From Microbacterium aoyamense (GTDB lineage: Bacteria; Actinomycetota; Actinomycetes; Actinomycetales; Microbacteriaceae): DNA of 64,000 nt. The DNA is taken from the NCBI RefSeq assembly GCF_023155855.1, contig NZ_JAKNUT010000006.1, forward strand, positions 124,001 through 188,000, in the 5' to 3' direction. The notes beneath the pieces are model-generated. The model worked only from the letters and a program-made list of their open reading frames with translations. It had not been told where the DNA came from and did no database searches. Below, piece after piece: positions 45,424-53,942 of this stretch. Position 1 is the stretch's first letter. The number at the start of each line of letters is the position of its first letter. A program made the translations under genes and the position numbers.

Positions 45424-46344
45424 ATGCCGCTGTCCTTCGATCCCCTCTGGCCTCGCGCCGGCGACTGGCCGGCGTTCGACGGATCGCACGTGGATGCGGC
45501 GATCCTCGGCGTCCCCGCGCACAAGACCTCGCTCTCGCCGACGGGGGCGGATGCCACGCCCGCCGCGATCCGCGAGGCGCTGCGCCGCTACAGCCCGACC
45601 CTGATCGGCCCTCCCCCGGTCGACCTGTCGCGTGCGCTGTCGGTCGTCGACGCCGGAGACGTCTCCGACCCCGACGGCCCCGACGGAGAGGCGGCGGTGC
45701 GTGCCCGCGTCGCATCGCTGGACGCGGGTCTCGTGATCGCCCTCGGCGGCGACAACTCGCTCACGTACGCGGTGGCTCAGGGCGCGGCGGCGCACGGACT
45801 CATCACACTCGACGCCCACTACGACCTGCGGGACGGCGTCTCGAACGGCTCGCCCGTGCGCCGCCTGATCGAGGACGGCCTCGACCCCGCGCGCATCGCG
45901 CAGATCGGCATCGCCGACTTCGCGAACTCCGCCGCCTACGCTCAGCGCGCGCTCGACCTCGGGATCACCGTCATCACGCTCGACGCCGTGCGCCGGCGCG
46001 GGGTCGACGACGTCGTCGCCGAAGCGCTCTCGGTCGCGGGAGCGGGGCGCGGCGGCATCCATCTCGACATCGACGTCGACGTGTGCGATCGGGCCGTCGC
46101 ACCAGGGTGCCCGGCCTCGGTCCCCGGGGGCCTGCACGCGTGGGAGCTGCGCGCGCTCGTGCGCGGGATCGCGTCGGATGCGCGCGTCGCGAGCGCCGAC
46201 ATCGCCGAGGTGGATGCCACGGCCGACGCACCCGATGGCCGCACCGTGCGCCTGGCGGCGCTGTGCGTGTTGGAACTGCTGGCCGCCAAGGCCGCGCCAC
46301 GATCAGCCTCGGCCGCGCCAGGATCGGAAGCGGTGACCGGATGA
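45424..46344 (+). CDS. hutG: Arginase-family hydrolase, probable formimidoylglutamase
   Basis: 306 residues of the ureohydrolase fold. Manganese-binding signatures are GGDNS, DAHYDLRDG and DIDVDVCD (two more). The loop VDVCDRAVAPGCPASVPGG is usual in HutG/agmatinase types. It probably removes formamide from N-formimidoyl-glutamate to give glutamate, the last Hut step, because hutU, hutI and hutH lie close by. An agmatinase role cannot be excluded by sequence. It starts 1 bp after the preceding stop; its own stop overlaps sixA (ATGA). Confidence 0.78.
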   Translation: MPLSFDPLWPRAGDWPAFDGSHVDAAILGVPAHKTSLSPTGADATPAAIREALRRYSPTLIGPPPVDLSRALSVVDAGDVSDPDGPDGEAAVRARVASLDAGLVIALGGDNSLTYAVAQGAAAHGLITLDAHYDLRDGVSNGSPVRRLIEDGLDPARIAQIGIADFANSAAYAQRALDLGITVITLDAVRRRGVDDVVAEALSVAGAGRGGIHLDIDVDVCDRAVAPGCPASVPGGLHAWELRALVRGIASDARVASADIAEVDATADAPDGRTVRLAALCVLELLAAKAAPRSASAAPGSEAVTG

Positions 46345-46811
46345 TCCGGCTCGTGCTCGTGCGTCATGCCAAGTCGGACTGGGGGGATCCCGGGCTCGAC
46401 GACCACGATCGTCCGCTGAATGAGCGGGGCCTGCGTGATGCGCCGGTCATGGCGCGCAGGCTCGCGGAGTCCGGATTCCGCGCCGACGCGATCCTCTCGA
46501 GCACGGCGCTGCGCGCCGCGACGACCGCGGAATTCTTCAGCGGCGCGCTCGGAGTTCCCGTCGAGCAGCAGGAGCGGCTCTACGGAGCGCCCGCGTCGCT
46601 GCTCCTGCTGACGGCGGCGGAGCGCGGCGTGCGTTCGGTCGTGGTCGTGGCGCACGACCCCGGCATGTCGGTACTCGCGGGCCTCCTCTCGGACGACGGC
46701 ATCGGCCATATGCCGACGTGCGCCGTTGCGCGCTTCGAATGGGACGTGGATGACTGGGACGTCGCGACATCCATCGATCCCGAGCGCTGGCACCTCGACA
46801 CACCGCGCTGA
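46341..46811 (+). CDS. SixA-like histidine phosphatase
   Basis: 156 residues of the histidine-phosphatase clan: the catalytic RHAKSDWG at residues about 8-15, LSSTALRAATT and VAHDPGMSVLAG. SixA-type enzymes remove phosphate from phosphohistidine or from small substrates. Not known to be part of histidine degradation; coupled to hutG only by the ATGA overlap. Confidence 0.83.
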   Translation: MIRLVLVRHAKSDWGDPGLDDHDRPLNERGLRDAPVMARRLAESGFRADAILSSTALRAATTAEFFSGALGVPVEQQERLYGAPASLLLLTAAERGVRSVVVVAHDPGMSVLAGLLSDDGIGHMPTCAVARFEWDVDDWDVATSIDPERWHLDTPR

Positions 46812-46822
46812 CCGGCCGGAGT

Positions 46823-46905
46823 CGCCGAACCCACCGACTTTCCGCGAACCCACATGATTCTGCTGACGAATCGTGTGGGCTCGCGCGAAGTGAGTGGGTT
46901 CGGCG
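46823..46905. repeat. 83-bp nested palindrome between sixA and hutI
   Basis: The outer arms CGCCGAACCCAC (46823-46834) and GTGGGTTCGGCG (46894-46905) are a perfect 12-bp pair. Inside lie CCCACA/TGTGGG and GATTC/GAATC pairs with a TGCTGAC loop. It sits between converging genes, so it can serve as bidirectional terminator, but its size and nested form resemble a REP-like repeat (compare 11337-11430). Confidence 0.65.
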
Positions 46906-46935
46906 TCGGCGCGCGCGGGAGCGGGAGCGGGGGCG

Positions 46936-48096
46936 TTAGAGGGCTGAGCCGTCCTTGAAGACCGTGTCGATCAGAGGGACCCCGGGACGGTAGGCGAGGT
47001 GCACGCGCGTCGGCGCGTCCAGGAGCACGAGGTCCGCGCGCTTGCCCGCAGCGATCACCCCGACGTCGTCGCGGTTCAGGGCCGTAGCGCCTCCTGCGGT
47101 CGCCGCCCATAGCGCCTCGGCCGGGGTCATGCCCATCTCGCGCACGGCGAGCGCGACCATGAGCGGCATCGAGCTCGTGAAACTCGAGCCCGGATTGCAG
47201 TCGCTCGCGATCGCGACCGTGACGCCCGCGTCGATCAGCCGCCGCGCATCGGGATACGGCTGCCGGGTCGAGAACTCGACACCCGGCAGCAGGGTCGCGA
47301 CGGTGTCGGATGCCGCGAGCGCCGCGACATCCTCGTCCGAGAGATACGTGCAGTGATCGACCGACCACACGCCGTACTCCACCGCGATCTGCACGCCCTC
47401 GCCATACCCGAGCTGGTTGCCGTGCAGACGCGGAAGGAGGTCCGCTTGGATGCCCGCGAGCATGATGCGGTGGGTCTCGTCAGGGGTGAACGCACCGCGC
47501 TCGCAGAAGACGTCGAACCACTTCGCGTACGGGGTGACGGCGTCGAGCATCGCACCGCACACCAGGTCGACGTAGGCGGCGCGGTCATCCGCGTACTCGG
47601 CGGGCACGACGTGGGCACCCAGGAACGTGACTTCGGGCGTGACCTCGGCCGCCAGTCGCGCGAGGCGGGCTTCTCCGTCGACCGTGAGGTCGTAGCCCGT
47701 CTTGACCTCGAACGTCGTCGTACCCTGCGCGTGCAGCTCGTCCACGAACCCGGCCAGGCGCTCGCGCAGCTCGTCGTCGGACGCCGCCCGTGTCGCCGCG
47801 ACCGTTCGACGTATGCCGCCGGCGGCATAGGGCACGCCCGCCATGCGGGCTTCGAACTCGTCGGCGCGGTCGCCGCCGAAGACGAGGTGCGTATGGCTGT
47901 CGACGAAGCCCGGGATCACGGCCCGGCCCCCGGCATCCACGACGTCATCGGCGCCCGGCGCCTCCGCGGCGGAGCCGACCCAGGCGATGCGATCGTCCTC
48001 GATGAGGACGGCGGCGTCCCGCAGCGTGCCGAAGCGGTCATCGGGCGAGGCGACGTTCGTCGTCAGCTCGCCGATGTTCGTGATGAGCGTGGTCAT
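46936..48096 (-). CDS. hutI: Imidazolonepropionase
   Basis: 386 residues of the amidohydrolase fold. The metal motif [16 protein letters not shown], the substrate region [24 protein letters not shown] with a metal His, HGNQLGYG and [15 protein letters not shown] are HutI hallmarks. It hydrolyses imidazolone propionate to formimidoylglutamate. ATG 48096 was chosen; GTG 48108 overlapping the hutU stop (GTGA) is an equal alternative. Confidence 0.95.
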   Translation of the reverse strand: MTTLITNIGELTTNVASPDDRFGTLRDAAVLIEDDRIAWVGSAAEAPGADDVVDAGGRAVIPGFVDSHTHLVFGGDRADEFEARMAGVPYAAGGIRRTVAATRAASDDELRERLAGFVDELHAQGTTTFEVKTGYDLTVDGEARLARLAAEVTPEVTFLGAHVVPAEYADDRAAYVDLVCGAMLDAVTPYAKWFDVFCERGAFTPDETHRIMLAGIQADLLPRLHGNQLGYGEGVQIAVEYGVWSVDHCTYLSDEDVAALAASDTVATLLPGVEFSTRQPYPDARRLIDAGVTVAIASDCNPGSSFTSSMPLMVALAVREMGMTPAEALWAATAGGATALNRDDVGVIAAGKRADLVLLDAPTRVHLAYRPGVPLIDTVFKDGSAL

Positions 48097-48104
48097 GGCA
48101 TCCG

Positions 48105-49748
48105 TCACAGCATCGGGATGTTGAGGCCGCGCTCGGCGGCGACCTCCTTGGCGCGATCGTAGCCCGCATCCACGTGACGCATGACGCCCGTGCCGGGATC
48201 GTTCGTCAGAACGCGCGCGAGCTTCTCGGCGGCGAGCGGAGTGCCGTCGGCGACGGTCACCTGACCGGCGTGGATGCTGCGGCCGATGCCGACTCCCCCG
48301 CCGTGGTGCAGCGACACCCAGCTCGCGCCCGACGCCGTGTTGAGGAGCGCGTTGAGCAGCGGCCAGTCGGCGATCGCGTCGGACCCGTCGGCCATCGCCT
48401 CGGTCTCGCGGTAGGGGGATGCCACGGATCCCGCATCGAGGTGGTCTCGGCCGATCACGATCGGAGCCGAGAGCTCCCCCGAGGCGACCATCTCGTTGAA
48501 CTTCAGCCCCGCGAGGTGGCGCTCCTGGTAGCCGAGCCAGCAAATGCGGGCGGGAAGGCCCTCGAAGTGCACGGCGTCGCCGGCCTTGTCGAGCCAGCGC
48601 ACGAGGCCCGCGTTGTCGGGGAAGATCGCTTTGACGGCTTCGTCCGTCTTGCGGATGTCCTCGGGATCGCCGCTGAGCGCGACCCAGCGGAAGGGTCCGC
48701 GGCCCTCGGCGAACTGCGGGCGGATGTAGGCGGGGACGAATCCGGGGAACGCGAACGCATTCTCGAAGCCGCCGAGCTTGGCCTCGGCGCGGATCGAGTT
48801 GCCGTAATCGAAGACCTCGGCTCCGGCATCCTGGAATCCCACCATCGCCGCGACCTGCTTCGCCATCGAACCACGCGCACGGGCGGTGAAGCCCTCGGGA
48901 TCGCGCTCGGCCTCTTCGCGCCAGCGCTCGAACGGCACGCCGACGGGAAGATAGGCCAGGGGATCATGCGCCGAAGTCTGATCGGTCACGATGTCGATCG
49001 GCGTTCCGCGCAGCAGGAGGTCGCCGAAGACCTCGGCGGCGTTGCCCACGACGCCGACGCTGAGCGCCTCGCCGTTCGCGCGCGCCGCGACGACTCGGTC
49101 GATCGCGGCATCCAGATCCGCCGTGTACTCGTCGAGATACCCGTGCTCGACGCGGCGCGCGAGGCGCGATTCGTCGACGTCGACGATCAGCACGGCGCCA
49201 CCGTTGAGCGTCACGGCGAGCGGCTGCGCGCCGCCCATACCGCCGCATCCGCCGGTCAGGGTCAGCGTGCCGGCGAGAGACTCCCGCCCCAAGGAGCGAG
49301 CCACCGCCGCGAACGTCTCGTACGTGCCCTGCAGGATGCCCTGCGTTCCGATGTAGATCCACGACCCGGCCGTCATCTGGCCGTACATCGTCAGTCCGAG
49401 CTCTTCGAGCCGGCGGAACTCGGGCCATGTCGCCCAGTCACCCACGAGGTTCGAGTTGGCGATGAGCACGCGCGGCGCCCACTCGTGCGTGCGGAACACG
49501 CCGACGGGCTTGCCCGACTGCACGAGGAGCGTCTCGTCGGGTTCGAGCTCGTCGAGCGTGCGCACGATCGCGTCGTAGGCCTCCCAGCTGCGCGCGGCTC
49601 TGCCGGTGCCTCCGTAGACGACGAGATCTTCGGGATGCTCGGCGACCTCGGCGTCGAGGTTGTTCATGAGCATGCGCTTGGCGGCTTCGGCGCCCCAGCT
49701 CTTCGCGGTGCGCTCGTTGCCGCGTGCGGCGCGGATCGTACGGGTCAT
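48105..49748 (-). CDS. hutU: Urocanate hydratase
   Basis: 547 residues, the normal length. Characteristic sequence: [41 protein letters not shown], the [17 protein letters not shown] site and [22 protein letters not shown]. It converts urocanate to imidazolone propionate with tightly bound NAD as electrophile. It lies between hutH (4-bp overlap) and hutI (GTGA overlap) in one operon. Confidence 0.96.
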   Translation of the reverse strand: MTRTIRAARGNERTAKSWGAEAAKRMLMNNLDAEVAEHPEDLVVYGGTGRAARSWEAYDAIVRTLDELEPDETLLVQSGKPVGVFRTHEWAPRVLIANSNLVGDWATWPEFRRLEELGLTMYGQMTAGSWIYIGTQGILQGTYETFAAVARSLGRESLAGTLTLTGGCGGMGGAQPLAVTLNGGAVLIVDVDESRLARRVEHGYLDEYTADLDAAIDRVVAARANGEALSVGVVGNAAEVFGDLLLRGTPIDIVTDQTSAHDPLAYLPVGVPFERWREEAERDPEGFTARARGSMAKQVAAMVGFQDAGAEVFDYGNSIRAEAKLGGFENAFAFPGFVPAYIRPQFAEGRGPFRWVALSGDPEDIRKTDEAVKAIFPDNAGLVRWLDKAGDAVHFEGLPARICWLGYQERHLAGLKFNEMVASGELSAPIVIGRDHLDAGSVASPYRETEAMADGSDAIADWPLLNALLNTASGASWVSLHHGGGVGIGRSIHAGQVTVADGTPLAAEKLARVLTNDPGTGVMRHVDAGYDRAKEVAAERGLNIPML

Positions 49749-51283
49749 GAGAATCGTCCTTCCAGGGATGCTGCGCGGATGATCTCGCCCGAGATCACGA
49801 GGTCGGTCGCCGCCTCGAGGTCGGGCGAGAGGAAGCGGTCCGGCCCGGGGCCGGCGACGACGGCGCGCAGGCGCTCGCGCACGGCCGCCGTCGCGGGGGC
49901 AGGGGCCAGCGGCGCGCGCAGGTCGAGCGCGCGGGCGGCGGTGACGATCTCGATCGCGAGGACGCGTGCGAGGCCGTCGATGCCCCGGCGGAGCTTGCGC
50001 GCCGCGGCCCAGCCCATCGAGACGTGGTCCTCCTGCATCGCCGACGACGGGATCGAGTCGACGGATGCCGGCACGGCGAGCCGTTTGAGCTCCGACACGA
50101 TCCCCGCGGCGGCGTACTGCGCGATCATGAGCCCCGAGTCGACGCCGACCTCGTGGGCGAGGAACGGCGGAAGCCCGTGACTGCGCGCGGGATCGAGTGC
50201 GCGGTCGGTGCGACGCTCCGAGATCGACGCGACATCCGCGACGGCGATCGCGAGGAAGTCGAGCACGTAGGCGACCGGGGCCCCGTGGAAGTTGCCGTTG
50301 GACTCGACGCGCCCGTCGAGCGTCACGACGGGGTTGTCGACGGTCGAGGCGAGTTCACGCGAAGCGACGAGCGCGGCGTGATCGGCCGTGTCGCGCGCGG
50401 CGCCGTGCACCTGCGGCGTACAGCGCAGCGAGTAGGCGTCCTGCACGCGCGTGCACACCGCCGGATCCCGATGCGACGCCATGATCGCCGAGTCCGCGAG
50501 AAGCGCGCGCAGGTTCGCCGCCGACACTGCCTGCCCGTGCTGCGGGCGCAGCGCCATGAGGTCGGCCGCGAAGACGGCGTCCGTCCCGAGCTGCGACTCG
50601 ATCGACATCGCGGCGGAGACATCGGCCGTGTCCAGGAGAACCCGCAGGTCGTGCAGCGCGAGCAGCAGCATCCCGAGCATGCCGTCCGTGCCGTTGATGA
50701 GGGCGAGGCCCTCCTTCTCCTGCAGTTCGAGCGCAGCGATGGATGCTGCGGCCAGTGCCGCGCCGGCGGGGACGAGCTCACCGCCGACGCGCACGGAGCC
50801 CTCGCCGAGCGCCGCGAGCGCGACGTGCGAGAGCGGCGCGAGATCGCCCGAGCAGCCGAGCGAGCCGTATTCGCGCACGACGGGCGTGATGCCCGCGTTG
50901 AGCATCGCGGCGTAGGTCTCGACGACGACGGGCCGGACGCCGGTGCGGCCGGACGCGAGCGTCTGCAGACGCAGGAGCTGCAGCGCACGCGCGACCTCGG
51001 TCTCGACCTCGGCGCCCGTGCCGGCGGCGTGCGAGCGGATGAGGCTCAGCTGCAGCTGTCGGCGACGCTCGGGGGCGATGAAGGTCGTCGCGAGGGCGCC
51101 GAAACCGGTCGACACCCCGTAGTGCGGTTCGGGGTCGTCGGCGAGCCCCTCGATGAGGGCGCGGGATGCCGCGACGCGCGCCATCGCGGCCGCGTCGAGC
51201 TCGACGCAGGCTCCGTGACGGGCGACGGCGACGACGTCTTCTGGGCTCAGGGGCGCGGCCCCCACGACGACGGGAGAGATCAT
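49745..51283 (-). CDS. hutH: Histidine ammonia-lyase
   Basis: 512 residues. The MIO prosthetic group forms from the site [15 protein letters not shown], with Cys-Ser-Gly instead of the commoner Ala-Ser-Gly; this CSG form is known from other actinobacterial histidases as far as I recall. [23 protein letters not shown] and VNTQIDNP-like SxxDNPV ([10 protein letters not shown]) blocks are present. It deaminates histidine to urocanate. ATG 51283 fits the family; the open frame to 51355 is a shadow of the regulator. Confidence 0.95.
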   Translation of the reverse strand: MISPVVVGAAPLSPEDVVAVARHGACVELDAAAMARVAASRALIEGLADDPEPHYGVSTGFGALATTFIAPERRRQLQLSLIRSHAAGTGAEVETEVARALQLLRLQTLASGRTGVRPVVVETYAAMLNAGITPVVREYGSLGCSGDLAPLSHVALAALGEGSVRVGGELVPAGAALAAASIAALELQEKEGLALINGTDGMLGMLLLALHDLRVLLDTADVSAAMSIESQLGTDAVFAADLMALRPQHGQAVSAANLRALLADSAIMASHRDPAVCTRVQDAYSLRCTPQVHGAARDTADHAALVASRELASTVDNPVVTLDGRVESNGNFHGAPVAYVLDFLAIAVADVASISERRTDRALDPARSHGLPPFLAHEVGVDSGLMIAQYAAAGIVSELKRLAVPASVDSIPSSAMQEDHVSMGWAAARKLRRGIDGLARVLAIEIVTAARALDLRAPLAPAPATAAVRERLRAVVAGPGPDRFLSPDLEAATDLVISGEIIRAASLEGRFS

Positions 51284-51326
51284 GCCTCGATTCCACACCG
51301 CGGGACTCGCCGTGGACAGCGGATCG

Positions 51327-51350
51327 TGGCATCCTGTGTCTGTCATGCCA
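51327..51350. promoter_or_regulatory. TGGCAT-N12-ATGCCA inverted repeat at the hut divergent start
   Basis: Perfect 6-bp arms TGGCAT (51327-51332) and ATGCCA (51345-51350). The right arm includes the ATG of the IclR gene, so binding would block its own translation start region, and the hutH start lies 44 bp away on the other strand. A plausible IclR operator; not tested. Confidence 0.4.
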
Positions 51351-52121
51351 GACAAAAGCCCACAGGTCCCCGCCGCGGATCAGACGCTCCGCATCCTCGC
51401 CCACCTCGCGCGGCAGCGGGGTCCTGTCGCGGCGAGTTCGCTCGCGACCACGCTCGGCATCCCCCGATCGAGCGTGTACTTCCTGCTCGCGACGCTCGAA
51501 GAGCACGGGTTCGTCGTGCACGTGCCCGGCGAGCGCCGCTGGGGGCTCGGGACGGCGGCGTTCGAGCTGGCGGGCGGCTTCGCGCGCCAGCAGCCGCTCG
51601 CGCGACTCGGTCGTCCGCTCGTCGCCGCCCTCGCCGACCGCACGGGCGAGAGCGCGCACCTCGCCGTCATGACGGGCCGCGACGTGCTCTACCTCGTCGA
51701 GGAGCGCGCGCCGCGCCGCCCGGCTCTGGTGACCGACGTCGGCGTGCGCCTGCCCGCGCACCTGACCGCGACGGGACGCGCGATGCTCGCGGCGCTCCCC
51801 CGGGAGCAGGTGCGGGCGCTGTATCCAGATGCCTCGGCCTTCGCCGATCGCACAGGTCGGGGTCCCGCGACCCCACGGGAGCTGCGCGACGTGCTGCGGG
51901 CCGTGCGGGCCCGCGGCTTCGCCGAGGAGGACGGAGAGGTCACGCTGGGCCTGCGCTCGGTGGGCGCCGCGGTCCTCGACCACGCGGGCTGGCCGAGCGC
52001 AGCGGTTGCCGTGACGTTCCCGAGCGATGCGCCCGTCGACCCGGAGACACTCGCCGAGACCGTCGGTGCGAGTGCCGCCGAGCTCGCACGCCGGATCGGA
52101 GGCTCGCGCGCCGGGCTCTGA
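51345..52121 (+). CDS. IclR-family regulator, probable hut regulator
   Basis: 258 residues. N-terminal winged HTH (ADQTLRILAHLARQRGPVA, LATTLGIPRSSVYFLLATLE) and a C-terminal effector domain (SAHLAVMTGRDVLYLVEERAP, ARLPAHLTATGRAMLAALP, GFAEEDGEVTLGLRSVGAAV) are typical. It is divergent from hutHUI and probably controls it in response to urocanate or histidine (inference). ATG 51345 lies at the end of a short intergenic space, so a leaderless transcript is likely. Confidence 0.86.
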   Translation: MPDKSPQVPAADQTLRILAHLARQRGPVAASSLATTLGIPRSSVYFLLATLEEHGFVVHVPGERRWGLGTAAFELAGGFARQQPLARLGRPLVAALADRTGESAHLAVMTGRDVLYLVEERAPRRPALVTDVGVRLPAHLTATGRAMLAALPREQVRALYPDASAFADRTGRGPATPRELRDVLRAVRARGFAEEDGEVTLGLRSVGAAVLDHAGWPSAAVAVTFPSDAPVDPETLAETVGASAAELARRIGGSRAGL

Positions 52122-52130
52122 CCGGGATGC

Positions 52131-52607
52131 TCAGTCGACCTTCGTGACCGTGCCGCCCGTCAGCGCGACGAGCTGGTCGTAGGTCATCGGGAAGACCGTG
52201 TGCGGGGTGCCGCCGGCCGCCCAGATCTCGTCGAACGCGGCGAGGTCCGCGTCGACGATCGTCGTGAGCCGCGACGGATGGCCCGCCGGCGCGACGCCGC
52301 CGATCGCCTGCCCCGTCGCCGCGCGCACCTGCTCGGCCGTCGCACGCACGATCCGATCGCGCCCGAGTCGCGCGGCGAGCGCGTCGGTGTCGACCCGGTG
52401 CGCGCCGCTCGTCATGACCAGGAGGGGCTCGTCATCCGACCAGAACACGAGACTGTTCGCGATCGCACCGACCTCGACCCCCAGGGCGGCGGCCGCCAGC
52501 GGCGCCGTGGATGCGGCATCCGGAAGCACGACGATATCTCCCTGGATGCCCGCGGCGCGGATGGCGTCGAGGACGAGGCGGCTGCGCGGATGCAGGTGCT
52601 CGGTCAT
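52131..52607 (-). CDS. YbaK/ProX-type aminoacyl-tRNA deacylase family protein
   Basis: 158 residues with the family core: VVLPDAASTAPLAAAALGVEVGAIANSLVF, TSGAHRVDTDALAARLG, IGGVAPAGHPSRLTTIVDADL and YDQLVALTGG. The conserved Lys of YbaK deacylases is replaced in the NSLVF region, so activity may differ. Members hydrolyse Cys- or Ala-mischarged tRNA-Pro. It is a single gene converging on the IclR gene. Confidence 0.85.
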   Translation of the reverse strand: MTEHLHPRSRLVLDAIRAAGIQGDIVVLPDAASTAPLAAAALGVEVGAIANSLVFWSDDEPLLVMTSGAHRVDTDALAARLGRDRIVRATAEQVRAATGQAIGGVAPAGHPSRLTTIVDADLAAFDEIWAAGGTPHTVFPMTYDQLVALTGGTVTKVD

Positions 52608-52646
52608 CCATCCAGCCTATGGTCGACGCGAGCGCGTCCTGTGTAG

Positions 52647-52661
52647 CAGACCGTAGGAGAT
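52647..52661 (+). repeat. CAGACCGTAGGAGAT repeat downstream of DUF559 gene 2
   Basis: CAGACCGTAGGAGAT, matching 14 of 15 bases of CAGACCATAGGAGAT at 53637-53651, same orientation, on the other side of the DUF559 gene 2. It overlaps the left arm of the perfect hairpin at 52653-52679. Confidence 0.75.
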
Positions 52662-52679
52662 GTGAAGCACATCTCCTAC
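52653..52679. repeat. Perfect hairpin GTAGGAGATGTG/CACATCTCCTAC
   Basis: Two exact 12-bp arms (52653-52664, 52668-52679) with a 3-base loop. A further copy of the core ATCTCCTAC occurs at 52701-52709 and contains the stop codon of DUF559 gene 2. The hairpin lies between the ends of DUF559 gene 2 and the start of ybaK, and may also act as terminator. Confidence 0.75.
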
Positions 52680-52705
52680 CTCGGCCGCGCTCGATGGGGA
52701 ATCTC

Positions 52706-53545
52706 CTACGCTTTGCGACCGCGCACCGCGGGTCGACCCACGCGGAGGAGCCCCAGGAGCGCCGCGCGCACCTCACCCGGTCGCCACATGATGTCCTCCG
52801 CGAGCGGCCGGAAGGTGACGTATCCGCGTGCAGCCGCCTCCTGGTCGCGCTTGAGATCTTGTCGCCGTGTCTCCCAGTGGTGCGCGCGACTGTCGCACTC
52901 GACGATGAGCCACCCGTCGACGAGGAAGTCCACGCGTCCCACGCCGGCGATCCACACCTGAGGCTCGAAGCGGCAGCGCAGGCCCCGCAGGATCAGCCGC
53001 ATCAGCGACTCCGGTCCAGACTCGGCTCGGGGGTCGATGAGTCGGCGCAGAACCGCGTAGCGCTGCGGGATCCGGGCGAACAGCTCGTCGAGGTCGTCTT
53101 CCCGGAGGAGTCCGCTCCGCAGCGCCGAATCCAACGTCGCGACGCTCGCACGTACCGGCTGGCAGCTGACCGCCAGGACGAGGGCGTCGAAGACCGTCGT
53201 CGTGAGCGAGCGCGGGTGCGCGCGACGAAGCTGTCGCGTCCAGTGCACCCGCGTGCGGGCGGGCTTGCGGAGCGGCCGGGAATGGTTTGGAGCGACCTGG
53301 ACGTGGATGCCCTCGCTCTCGAGCACGAAGATCCCGAGCCGACCCAGCTCGGTCAGGCAGGTCAGTCGCGCGCCCATCCGTCCGGCGCTCAGGCACGCCG
53401 CATCCACCTCGGATCCGGCGTAGGCCCCGTCACGGAGCTTCAGCAGAATGCCGCTCGCGACCGCCCGTCTGAGATCTCGGTCAGTCCACCCGCGCTCGTG
53501 CAGGTCTCCGGTGCGGAAGAAGCGGGGCTCGACGTTCTGACTCAT
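52706..53545 (-). CDS. AbiEi-like/DUF559 (Vsr-type) putative nuclease, gene 2
   Basis: 279 residues, paralogue of 42695-43579. An AbiEi-like N-terminus (RGWTDRDLRRAVASGILLKLRDG and AYAGSEVDAACLSAG), middle domain, and C-terminal DUF559 nuclease-like domain (VDFLVDGWLIVECDSRAHHW and RRQDLKRDQEAAARGYVTFRPLAEDI) with ECDSR and the RD/QD acidic residues expected for the Vsr-like active site. ATG 53545 fits the paralogue N-terminus; the open frame to 54190 is a shadow. Its stop codon lies inside a CGTAGGAGATT copy of its own flanking repeat. No toxin partner is present. Confidence 0.84.
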   Translation of the reverse strand: MSQNVEPRFFRTGDLHERGWTDRDLRRAVASGILLKLRDGAYAGSEVDAACLSAGRMGARLTCLTELGRLGIFVLESEGIHVQVAPNHSRPLRKPARTRVHWTRQLRRAHPRSLTTTVFDALVLAVSCQPVRASVATLDSALRSGLLREDDLDELFARIPQRYAVLRRLIDPRAESGPESLMRLILRGLRCRFEPQVWIAGVGRVDFLVDGWLIVECDSRAHHWETRRQDLKRDQEAAARGYVTFRPLAEDIMWRPGEVRAALLGLLRVGRPAVRGRKA

Positions 53546-53616
53546 CCCCCGATCGTCGTCATGAGGCCGGGCCCGCACAGGCCGATACCTCGAAGCCGGG
53601 GGATGGCGCGACGACG

Positions 53617-53629
53617 GGGGCTCTGGGGA
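53617..53629 (-). other. Shared 5-prime flank sequence TCCCCAGAGCCCC (gene 2)
   Basis: Minus strand TCCCCAGAGCCCC followed by C-GTCG, also found upstream of DUF559 gene 1 (43625-43637). It lies 72 bp upstream of the start here. Confidence 0.65.
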
Positions 53630-53636
53630 GGAGTGC

Positions 53637-53651
53637 CAGACCATAGGAGAT
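53637..53651 (+). repeat. CAGACCATAGGAGAT repeat upstream of DUF559 gene 2
   Basis: CAGACCATAGGAGAT differs at one base from 52647-52661, same orientation. It is followed by CCGGAGATTTCC, a second GGAGAT. It lies 92 bp upstream of the start of DUF559 gene 2, similar to the 90-bp position of the repeat at gene 1. Confidence 0.75.
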
Positions 53652-53942
53652 CCGGAGATTTCCGACGCGTCCTGTCGCTTCGGCGACGGTTCTCCTCCGG
53701 TTTGGCACCGGGATGATGGATGCTCTGCGCCGCAGACGGTCGCTGCTCCGCACCGCGACGATCGCTCTCGGCGACGGCGGCGGGCAATATGCATGCCGGA
53801 GAGCGTCATTCCGGTCAGATCGCACAGCTGGAGCGACGCCGGTTGAACGAAGCGCCCTGCGGTGGTGCAATGGATGACGGATGCCGCAACGCCGCGGTGT
53901 CCGGAGCGCACAGCCCACAAGGCCGGCCGAAGGAAGAACGCG

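Larger units (their letters stand above)
53546..53942. other. Non-coding gap with DUF559-gene flank and dehydrogenase promoter
   Basis: About 400 bp with no gene. The left part carries the conserved TCCCCAGAGCCCC (minus strand, 53617-53629), CTGGGGAGGA and the repeat copy at 53637-53651, followed by a second GGAGAT. The rest is ordinary GC-rich sequence with an AT patch near 53790 (CAATATGCATG), and the AAGGAAG ribosome site of the dehydrogenase at the right end. Confidence 0.55.

Noticed and set aside
42695..53545. AbiE-type toxin-antitoxin system
   Set aside because: Only the AbiEi-like N-terminus is present, fused to DUF559; no AbiEii nucleotidyltransferase toxin gene lies beside either copy.
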